Shown here in pieces: positions 57,552 to 64,000 of a stretch of 64,000 nt of DNA. The translations under genes and the position numbers were made by a program. The notes beneath the pieces were generated by a model. It was not told the DNA's origin. It did no database searches and saw only the letters and a program-made list of their open reading frames with translations. Within the stretch, counting starts at the first letter, position 1; every line of letters starts with the position of its first letter. The DNA is from GAS188 sp963794475 (lineage in GTDB: Bacteria; Pseudomonadota; Alphaproteobacteria; Rhizobiales; Beijerinckiaceae): the NCBI GenBank assembly GCA_963794475.1, contig CAWCDW010000002.1, positions 248,001 through 312,000 of the forward strand, given 5' to 3'.

Positions 57552-58613
57552 ATGCGTGAGCCGAACCCCGATAAATTGAATGATCTGGCAGGCAAGCTCG
57601 TCGGCGACCTTGGGGCCGCGATGGCTGGCGCGAGCGTCCTGCTTGGAGACCGCCTCGGTCTCTACAAGGCAATGGCCGATGGCGCGCCGGTCACCTCGGC
57701 GCAACTCGCGAAGAAGACCAAGCTGCACGAGCGCTATGTCCGCGAATGGCTCTCCGCCCAGGCCGCCTCCGGCTACGTCGATTACGACGCCGAGAAGGAT
57801 GAATTCTCGCTCTCGCCTGAACAGGCGATGGCATTCGCGGAAGAGAATTCCCCAATCTTCTTTGCCGGCGCCTTCGACATCGTGCAGGCGACGTATCTCG
57901 ACGAACCGAAGGTTGAAGAAGCATTCCGCACAGGCAAAGGCGTGGGCTGGCACGACCATTCGAAATGCTTGTTTTCGGGAACGGAGCGATTCTTTCGGCC
58001 TGGCTACAATGCCAATCTCGTCTCGAGCTGGATTCCCGCACTCGACGGCGTCGAGGCAAAGCTCGAAGCTGGCGCCAAGGTGGCCGACGTCGGATGTGGT
58101 CATGGCGCCTCCGCCATCCTGATGGCGAAAGCCTATCCCAAATCCGAATTCTTCGGCTTCGACTACCATGCCCCGTCACTCGAGCGCGCCAAGGAACTGG
58201 CGAAGGAAGCCGGTGTCGCGGACCGAGTTACCTTCCTCAAGGCGACAGCCAAGGATTTTCCAGCGAAGGACTACGATCTCGTCGCCTTCTTCGATTGCCT
58301 GCACGACATGGGCGATCCGGTCGGGGCCGGCAAGCATGTGCGGGAAAGCTTGGCAAAGGATGGCGTGTGGATGATCGTCGAGCCCTTCGCGCATGACAAG
58401 CTCAAGGACAATCTCAATCCGGTCGGACGCGTCTACTACAGCGCGTCGACCTTCATTTGCACGCCGGCATCCTTGTCCCAGGAGGTGGCGCTCGGGCTTG
58501 GCGCGCAAGCTGGCGAACGCCGGCTCCGGCAAGTGGCGACCGAGGCGGGATTCACGCGCTTTCGTCGTGCGACCGACACGCCCTTCAACATGGTCCTCGA
58601 AGCGCGTCCGTAA
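57552..58613 (+). CDS. SAM-dependent methyltransferase with N-terminal winged helix
   Basis: The 353-residue protein has an N-terminal helical/winged-helix part (KAMADGAPVTSAQLAKKTKL, LHERYVREWLSAQAASGYVD) as in O-methyltransferase-type dimers. A class I Rossmann domain follows, with motif I KVADVGCGHGASAILMAKAY and motif II EFFGFDYHAP. It resembles the mycobacterial Rv2258c-like group. The acceptor is unknown. GGGAGG precedes the ATG. Confidence 0.87.
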   Translation: MREPNPDKLNDLAGKLVGDLGAAMAGASVLLGDRLGLYKAMADGAPVTSAQLAKKTKLHERYVREWLSAQAASGYVDYDAEKDEFSLSPEQAMAFAEENSPIFFAGAFDIVQATYLDEPKVEEAFRTGKGVGWHDHSKCLFSGTERFFRPGYNANLVSSWIPALDGVEAKLEAGAKVADVGCGHGASAILMAKAYPKSEFFGFDYHAPSLERAKELAKEAGVADRVTFLKATAKDFPAKDYDLVAFFDCLHDMGDPVGAGKHVRESLAKDGVWMIVEPFAHDKLKDNLNPVGRVYYSASTFICTPASLSQEVALGLGAQAGERRLRQVATEAGFTRFRRATDTPFNMVLEARP

Positions 58614-58771
58614 GGCTCAGAGTCCGTTGGACTCTGATGAAGACAGAATAGAAGAGCAATGAAGCTCCTGTGCGAGAGGTCAAATTTAGCGTTTGATTGA
58701 CACTCCCGTGGACCATGCGCAGTATCGAACTCCGTACCGCACACAAGGTGCGGTCCTCAAGGGAGGTATCG

Positions 58772-59011
58772 ATGCGAATTGCTGTCGTCGTCGCCGGCCT
58801 TACTCTTAGCCTCACTGCAGTGACTGCTGCTTCCTCAGCAACTCAACCTCTCGCCGGCACGGGCATCGCGCCGAGCGATTCAGCGAGCCAACAGGCCGGC
58901 TTGGTCATGGCCGCCGCTTCGAACGGCATGGTGCCGAAGCACCATCCTCATCACCATCACTACAAACACCATTACCGCAGCCATATGAAGGCGGGTCACG
59001 GTAAAACCTAA
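58772..59011 (+). CDS. Small exported histidine-rich protein
   Basis: The 79-residue product begins after GGGAGG with a signal peptide (MRIAVVVAGLTLSLTAVTAA, cut near SSA). Its C-terminal 28 residues are His-rich: KHHPHHHHYKHHYRSH, a plausible metal-binding tail. No family recognised. It stands alone after the methyltransferase gene. Confidence 0.6.
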   Translation: MRIAVVVAGLTLSLTAVTAASSATQPLAGTGIAPSDSASQQAGLVMAAASNGMVPKHHPHHHHYKHHYRSHMKAGHGKT

Positions 59012-59390
59012 ACACCGGATCCCTGCGGGACTTACCCAAGGGTGCGGCCCGCCAGAAGGTGCCGGACGCACCCTTGCCAAAGAAGGCACATTTCAATGGA
59101 GATGCGGTCCCTTCGTGTATGCGCTGTTCGTCCAAAAGGGGAGCGCAACCCTGCGCGAGCCTCGGTTCGAGAATCCAATTTGCTGTGGAAAGCGGGAGGG
59201 GAGCGCCTCGGCCGATGTGAGGGCGGGGAGCCGGCGGCCGAGGCGCAACGCAGCCTTTTACGCGCACTGCACTTAACAGTTAGCATTGCCACGCCGCCGA
59301 AGTCACGATCCACGAGCGGAGCACCGTGCTTCGCCAGCGCAGCACGATCGAGAAAAACCGGTCGCTTAGCGAGAAGCGCGCGCTCCTCGA
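59012..59390. other. Intergenic region, no supported gene
   Basis: These 379 bases lie between the His-rich gene and the convergent 59391-59786 gene. The one long frame here (from 59042, plus) is Arg-rich and unlike any protein I know, so I treat it as non-coding. Confidence 0.4.
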
Positions 59391-59786
59391 CTATCGAGCG
59401 AGGATGCTTCTCAAGGAAGCGGGAAGCTCCTCCTCCGTGGTCTTGCAGACGGTGGTGGGGTCGAGCTTGAGCAACGCCTCCATGATCCCTTCGACTTGAT
59501 CACGGCGGGTGACAAAAGCAGAAGTATCCGTTACCCGCGTGGAGGGCTGCTCGAGCCAAGCATTCAAAGCCTCCGCGGCCGCATCCTCGATCTTGAGTCC
59601 GCAGGCCTGACCGCCGGCGCGCTTGATGGCAAGAATTGTGCCGACGATGTCGGCGACGTGAAACCTGCCGGCGGCAGAATCGAAGCCGCCCAGCATGGGG
59701 CTGATTTCCAGCGGCTGCGATGCCGCCTGGCTTGCGGCCACCCAGGCAAGACAAACGCCATAGAGAGCCGCGCGGGCGCCTTTCAT
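59391..59786 (-). CDS. Small exported protein, function unknown
   Basis: The 131-residue product has a signal peptide (GARAALYGVCLAWVAASQAA). The mature, helical part contains two Cys (GGQACGLKI and TTVCKTTEEE) that may form a disulfide. GGAGACC lies upstream of the ATG. No recognised family; the layout resembles small periplasmic proteins of Rhizobiales. Confidence 0.6.
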   Translation of the reverse strand: MKGARAALYGVCLAWVAASQAASQPLEISPMLGGFDSAAGRFHVADIVGTILAIKRAGGQACGLKIEDAAAEALNAWLEQPSTRVTDTSAFVTRRDQVEGIMEALLKLDPTTVCKTTEEELPASLRSILAR

Positions 59787-59948
59787 GACGGTCTCCGAAC
59801 CCCTCCCCCTTTGTCACAACTATGAAGCCGTTATCGAGATCGCAAGAATGTCGGCAGATGCGCTTGCTGATCCCACATTGACTCAGCGAGCGAGTAGGAA
59901 CAAATTAAGAACATCCCGAGGGAGTGATTGGCCTCGATATGGAGCGTC

Positions 59949-60263
59949 ATGCGAACGCGAGCCAAATGGAGCCGTTGGGGATGGGGCCGCGGCGAGGGCT
60001 ATTCCCTCGAAATCGGCGGAGCCTTTCGTTGCTCGGTGGTGCTCAAGCCCTCATCGGGAGAGGGGGCTCCGAGCTACTCGGCTTCGATCAACGCGGTGGA
60101 GTGCGGAAGATACCCCGACAGGGAGAGCGCCATGCGCGTCGTCGAACAGCGTCTTGAGTCGGATATGGCAAGGGTAATGCGCGACTGGACCGTCTATGAG
60201 GCTCTCAAGGCCCTCAACGGCGATCGGGTTCCGCGCATCGCGCTCCAGCCGCGCAAGCGCTAG
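59949..60263 (+). CDS. Hypothetical protein
   Basis: The 104-residue product starts at ATG 59949 with GGAG seven bases upstream; a TTG seven codons earlier is in frame. The first part is Trp/Arg/Gly-rich, followed by VVEQRLESDMARVMRDWTVY, predicted helical. No signal peptide and no family recognised. It is divergent from the preceding exported-protein gene. Confidence 0.5.
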   Translation: MRTRAKWSRWGWGRGEGYSLEIGGAFRCSVVLKPSSGEGAPSYSASINAVECGRYPDRESAMRVVEQRLESDMARVMRDWTVYEALKALNGDRVPRIALQPRKR

Positions 60264-60298
60264 CCCCCAGACCCTTCGATGCGGCGCTCAAAAAGGCG

Positions 60299-60496
60299 TC
60301 AGATATGATCGGAGCGGTCGGTCATTCGGCGCAGAAGCCTCGCCGGCCAAGCCATCGCATCGGGAAGCTCCTGCACAACGCTTGCGACGAGCTCGGAGGC
60401 CGAGGCGCCGCTCCATTTCGTCTGGATGGTTGGGGACAGCTCAACTCCAACGCCCACGAGATAAATAATGACCAGCAAGGCGATCAATAAACGCAT
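60299..60496 (-). CDS. Small exported or membrane protein
   Basis: The 65-residue product begins MRLLIALLVIIYLVGVGVEL, one hydrophobic segment that may be a signal or anchor. A short helical part (SASELVASVVQELPDAMAWP) follows. The frame continues 23 codons upstream without a better start. It is downstream of the DUF2778 gene on the same strand, 180 bases away. It resembles small membrane proteins known from Bradyrhizobium genomes. Function is unknown. Confidence 0.55.
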   Translation of the reverse strand: MRLLIALLVIIYLVGVGVELSPTIQTKWSGASASELVASVVQELPDAMAWPARLLRRMTDRSDHI

Positions 60497-60675
60497 CGCG
60501 CGATTCTCCGGCCCTGCTCCCCGGCTTCGCAAACGCGGCAATGGCGGCCATTCGAAAAGCAACAAGGATGGCGCGGGAGCACCGCCTCCATCCCATCGCG
60601 CTTGCCATGTTCCGAACGCCCGACGACCGCCCTCGTTCCCGCGTCAGCGGCTCTCAATAGCCGCGAGCGATCATT

Positions 60676-61839
60676 TTAGTTGTGGCTCGAAGCGACACTG
60701 TAAGAGGCCCCGACATGCGCCACGACGGCTATCCGCGCAATCTCGCCGTTCTGGAAGGCACGCAGGAACTTGGGATAGTCGCGGAAGGACACGCAGCCGT
60801 TGGAGTCCCCGCGCGGCCCCAGCATATAGCTATGGGCCAGGATGCCGGCGCGGCCGAACATATTCCCGCCGCCGACCGGGTTGAGCCGCAACGCGGCAAC
60901 GCCGTGGAACAAATCCCGCCTCAACTCGAGATCGTAGAGGTGAGGCGGCGTCGCTCCGCGGTTTTTCTCGCTGACGGAGCGCGGATCGTCGAACCTGCTG
61001 CCGAGCCCCGAATGGGCTTCCAACCTCTCGCCGCTCGGCAAATAGACGGTATGCGCCTCGATATCGTAAAGCGCCGTGCGGGCGCCAAGGTTGGCCACGC
61101 TCCCCTGGCCTTCCGTACGCGAGGCGAAGGCGGACCCTGTCGCCTGTGAGAACGCGGAGAAAAGTTTCTGGAACGGATTGCGGTCATCCTGCGGAGGGGT
61201 GCTCACCGCGGCGACCTCGGGAGCTGCGCCCGAGCGCGGCTTCGTGTCGCCCGGAAGCGGACGAGGGGTGTCCTTGTTCGAGCGAATTTGCGAGGCGGAC
61301 GGCGCTTCGCCAGGGGCCGTGGCCGTCGTGGCGGCATCGAAGGGACGTTTGGGCGGAAAGGGAACAAGGCGCGGCCCCGTGACGGAGGGAGGCAACGGCG
61401 CCTCGAGGCTCGCGGTGGTGACACCGAGCGAAGCCGTGGCACCCAGTGCCGTCGTGCCGGGTGTGGCGGTCGCAGCGCTCGCGCCTCTCGGCGTCGCGGT
61501 GCCGAGAGGTATCGCCGGCTTGGCATCGGCAAGCGTATCACGAGCCGAGGCGGCAGCCATCGGCAGCGGCACCGCAACCTCGGGCTTCCTTATCGCCGAG
61601 GACGCAGATCGGCTGCCCGCGAGCATGGCCGGCTTGCGCCCAATCCCTATGCTCGGGCCAAGATCGGGAGCGAGAGCGAAGGAAGCGAAAAACGTGCATG
61701 TGGCGGAGAGCGCCGAGAGCGCCAAGGCGGCTGCCACAATCGTGAAGGCGACCAGCAGCGCTGAGAAGGCGAAAAGACGAAGCTGTTCCCAAGGAACAAC
61801 AAGTTCATCGAAACTCGTGATATCGCTCGCGTAAGTCAT
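60676..61839 (-). CDS. DUF2778 (Tlde1-like) domain protein
   Basis: The 387-residue product has an N-terminal membrane segment (LFAFSALLVAFTIVAAALAL), a long Ala/Pro/Thr-rich linker (about residues 75-215) and a C-terminal DUF2778 domain. That domain contains ILAHSYMLGPRGDSNGCVSF, the His and nucleophilic Cys of an L,D-transpeptidase-like site. The domain is shared with Tlde1 type VI secretion effectors that attack peptidoglycan stems. Most Rhizobiales copies are anchored and stand alone, as here, so a self wall-modifying role is as likely. GAGGA precedes ATG 61839. Confidence 0.82.
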   Translation of the reverse strand: MTYASDITSFDELVVPWEQLRLFAFSALLVAFTIVAAALALSALSATCTFFASFALAPDLGPSIGIGRKPAMLAGSRSASSAIRKPEVAVPLPMAAASARDTLADAKPAIPLGTATPRGASAATATPGTTALGATASLGVTTASLEAPLPPSVTGPRLVPFPPKRPFDAATTATAPGEAPSASQIRSNKDTPRPLPGDTKPRSGAAPEVAAVSTPPQDDRNPFQKLFSAFSQATGSAFASRTEGQGSVANLGARTALYDIEAHTVYLPSGERLEAHSGLGSRFDDPRSVSEKNRGATPPHLYDLELRRDLFHGVAALRLNPVGGGNMFGRAGILAHSYMLGPRGDSNGCVSFRDYPKFLRAFQNGEIARIAVVAHVGASYSVASSHN

Positions 61840-62267
61840 AAATCCTCGGACTCGGCAGATTACGAAATTCGGCGCATCGAGGGGCGGCTTTTCCTTTGAA
61901 CCATTGGCGGGATTGTGCTCGGAAATGAACTTTCTAGGGGCGTTTTGTTTTTTCCTCGCCACAAATCCCTTGGCTTCGCAAAGAACAGGGCCTTGAATTC
62001 AGTGATTTACGGACGGCGAGCCGCCCGGATCGAAGCCATCTCCGAAGCAAAACAAGCATCGGCGGCCCCTTCTTTGCAATTTGACCAAAGTTGGTAACTA
62101 TTTTTTTAAAGCCGCCCCGCGCTCGATAAGAAGGGGGCGCAACATCTGCCCCCGCGGGCAGCCTCCGCCACTGCTTGGCCCGCCAAGTCCCCGGCCAAAT
62201 TCCGTGCCAAGTCCCGTGCCAAGTCCCCACGAAGACTGCCAGTAAGTCCGTGCTCAAAGATTTGGGC
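61840..62267. repeat. Intergenic region with a 12-base tandem repeat
   Basis: These 428 bases separate the fusion gene (ending 62268) from the DUF2778 gene (starting 61839), both minus strand. At 62181-62227 a 12-base unit GTGCCAAGTCCC occurs twice exactly (62204-62215, 62216-62227), preceded by two degraded copies (CGCCAAGTCCCC, GGCCAAATTCC). An AT-richer tract with a T run (62096-62107) lies between repeat and gene. No gene is supported. Confidence 0.55.
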
Positions 62268-63863
62268 TCAACCTGCGCCAAGCGCCGCGATCAGCTCGTC
62301 GATCGTCGCGACGATCGCGACGTTTTGCAGCGCAAAATCGATGGCCGCGCGTTGCCACTCGGCATTCATGGTCGAGCAGCCGTCTCGCGGCACGAGCATG
62401 AGATAGCCCTTATCGGCTCCCGTTCGTGCCGTGTGCTCGACCGACATATTGGTCCAGGCCCCCGTCCCAATGATGGTGTCGCGATCCTCGGCCTTGAGGA
62501 CGGTCTCCAATCGAGTGCCTTCCCAGGCGCTCATGCGCATTTTCTCAACGATGTGATCGATGGGCAGCGGGCGAAGCCCATCGACCGGCGCGGCGCCCCA
62601 GCTCCCGCGGACCATCGCACCGGCATCCTTGACGCCGCGGAACAAGGGCGCGTTGAGCGTGAGCCCCGGGGCGCCGGGATCGACGACGAACCAGACGTGG
62701 ATCACAGGCACGCCTCGCACGCGGCAGGCGTTCGCCAATCGGCGAATGTTGGCCACGACATTCTGCTGCGTCGCATGTTCCGGCGCCCCGGAAGAGGCAA
62801 AGGCGCCCCCTGCGGTAACGACGTCGTTTTGCATGTCCTGGATGATCAGGACGCAGCGCCTCGGATCGAGCACCAATCGTCCGTTGCAATCACGCAATTG
62901 TTCAGCCGCCGCGACTTCGGCGCGCGGAGGGTGAGCGTCGACACGGAAGCGCTCAGCTGACCTCATGTAAGGTTCGACGCGTGGCCCCACTCGCGTCTCG
63001 ATGACGTATAGCGAAGTCGATGCGGTCAGATAAAGGCTGCGCCAATCGTTGCCGCCCCAAGCGAGATTGCCGACGATTTCGGGGAGTCGCAATTTCCCGA
63101 TCAGGTTGCCGCCCGGATCATAAACCCAGATCCCGCCCGGGCCCGTGACCCAGATGTTGCCTCTCTCGTCGCATTTCATGCCGTCTGGCCGGCCGGGCTC
63201 GCTCGCCGATGACAAGCCCTCGGCGAATACGCGCCCGTTGGACAAGGAGCCATCGCCCGCCACCTCATAGACCTTGATGAGCGCACGCGCGGTGTCGTTT
63301 ACATAGAGCCGGCTCTCGTCGGGCGAAAAGCAAATTCCGTTGGGCATGTCGAAATCGTCGCGCCGCACGACCAACTGTGGCGAGCTTGCCTCCCGAGCGA
63401 GCCGAAACACCCCTTGCCAGCCGAGCTGCCGGGGACGCTCGACGCCGAAACCCGGCATGCGACCGTACCAAGGATCGGTGAAATAGATCGAACCATCCGA
63501 GTGCACGCACACGTCGTTGGGGCTGTTGAGCTCCTTGCCTTCGAAGTGGGAAGCGAGCACTTCGCGACGGCCATCACGCCCTTCGCGCACGAGGCTGGAA
63601 GTCGCGTGCTCGCAGACGATGAGGTCGAGCGAGGCGTCGTAGGTCATTCCATTGCATTTGTTGGATGGGCGTTTGACTTCGGTCGCCCCGTCGGGCGCCC
63701 ACCGCCGACGCACATCGGCCGGCATATCGGAGAAGAGGAGATGGTTTTCGAGGGGGTGCCAAATGGGACCTTCTGTGAAGGTGAACCCCGTCGCGAGCTT
63801 TCTCGGCGAAGCCGACGGGTCGAGCAACTCCCAAAAATCGGCAAAGCTTGCTTCCAAGGTCAT
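62268..63863 (-). CDS. SMP-30/gluconolactonase - isochorismatase-like fusion protein
   Basis: The 531-residue protein joins two domains. Residues about 1-310 are an SMP-30/gluconolactonase beta-propeller (FTFTEGPIWHP, KELNSPNDVCVHSDGSIYFT, NIWVTGPGGIWVYDPGG). Residues about 330-530 are an isochorismatase-like hydrolase with Asp in VLIIQDMQNDVV and Lys in VEKMRMSAWEG. The nucleophile position, normally Cys in TNxCVExTAR, reads TNMSVEHTARTGADKGY, with Ser. The propeller would open sugar-acid lactones. The second domain may be altered in chemistry or inactive. Substrates are unknown. Confidence 0.85.
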   Translation of the reverse strand: MTLEASFADFWELLDPSASPRKLATGFTFTEGPIWHPLENHLLFSDMPADVRRRWAPDGATEVKRPSNKCNGMTYDASLDLIVCEHATSSLVREGRDGRREVLASHFEGKELNSPNDVCVHSDGSIYFTDPWYGRMPGFGVERPRQLGWQGVFRLAREASSPQLVVRRDDFDMPNGICFSPDESRLYVNDTARALIKVYEVAGDGSLSNGRVFAEGLSSASEPGRPDGMKCDERGNIWVTGPGGIWVYDPGGNLIGKLRLPEIVGNLAWGGNDWRSLYLTASTSLYVIETRVGPRVEPYMRSAERFRVDAHPPRAEVAAAEQLRDCNGRLVLDPRRCVLIIQDMQNDVVTAGGAFASSGAPEHATQQNVVANIRRLANACRVRGVPVIHVWFVVDPGAPGLTLNAPLFRGVKDAGAMVRGSWGAAPVDGLRPLPIDHIVEKMRMSAWEGTRLETVLKAEDRDTIIGTGAWTNMSVEHTARTGADKGYLMLVPRDGCSTMNAEWQRAAIDFALQNVAIVATIDELIAALGAG

Positions 63864-64000
63864 TCGCGTTCCCCCGCGCCGGATTACGGATCCAAGGGCA
63901 TGTCTTTCACAACTTGCCTCTTGCTCCTTTCTTCTTCACGACAACAGAGGATGCGCGCGGCGCGCCGGCTTCGCAATGCAAAAAGCGTCGTCAACCTGAA
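63864..64000. other. Right-end intergenic sequence
   Basis: The 137 bases upstream of the fusion gene contain its likely promoter (TTCTTCACGACAACAG region). The last bases may begin a neighbouring gene, but no coding frame is supported. Confidence 0.3.

Overview
The window is GC-rich alphaproteobacterial chromosome, most likely Hyphomicrobiales (Rhizobiales). The pointers are a divK-pleD pair beside rpmG, an EipB (DUF1849) envelope protein, a Zn-ribbon-extended DinB, the order yceD-plsX-fabH-ihfA-merR, an hom-glpX pair, a UQCC1-type cytochrome bc1 chaperone, and several small proteins I know only from this order. The family cannot be fixed from the sequence alone. I found no insertion sequence, prophage, CRISPR array or replication origin. 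It reads as core and housekeeping DNA with a more accessory right end (about 50-64 kb).

Layout. 0-8 kb: the 3' end of clpA, an acyl-CoA carboxylase beta subunit, rpmG, the cell-cycle regulators pleD and divK, a DUF3572 protein, dinB and eipB. 8-15.8 kb: tRNA-Pro(GGG), a dienelactone hydrolase-like protein, uppP, then the leftward envelope and lipid run yceD-plsX-fabH-ihfA-merR, with a bc1 chaperone and bamE diverging. 15.8-24.3 kb: a proton-pumping pyrophosphatase behind a strong bidirectional terminator, an MFS transporter, a sulfurtransferase, a sterol-desaturase-like oxidase and a PAS-histidine kinase with a one-TM partner. 24.5-29 kb: a DUF5330-like protein, sufE, a frame-disrupted 2H phosphoesterase, icd, lipB and msrA. 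29-36.8 kb: the pbpC / alpha-2-macroglobulin pair. 37-39.4 kb: a complete polar amino-acid ABC importer. 39.4-49 kb: glpX, hom, an alpha-hydroxy-acid oxidase, a CNBD potassium channel, a large SSS-histidine kinase-receiver hybrid and an HpcH/HpaI aldolase. 49-64 kb: a cyclase-family protein, tRNA-Lys(CTT), a translation and stress cluster (cspA, rpsU, groESL with a CIRCE-like operator), many small proteins, an L,D-transpeptidase, a methyltransferase, a DUF2778 (Tlde1-like) protein and an SMP-30/isochorismatase fusion.

The most unusual signal is in the alpha-2-macroglobulin gene (31578-36808, minus strand). Its protein can be followed almost without gaps, but only by changing reading frame about 30 times. 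Nearly every change is explained by one extra or one missing base. The disruption spills into the 5' end of pbpC as a compensating pair, and a single similar event breaks the 2H phosphoesterase near 25.6 kb. Flanking genes are clean. A local consensus-quality problem is the simplest reading, not decay or programmed frameshifting. Other points worth checking are the serine at the nucleophile position of the isochorismatase half of the C-terminal fusion, a degenerate HrcA operator before groESL, a pair of paralogous small Zn-ribbon proteins flanking rpsU, and a DUF2778 protein followed by a tiny exported protein.
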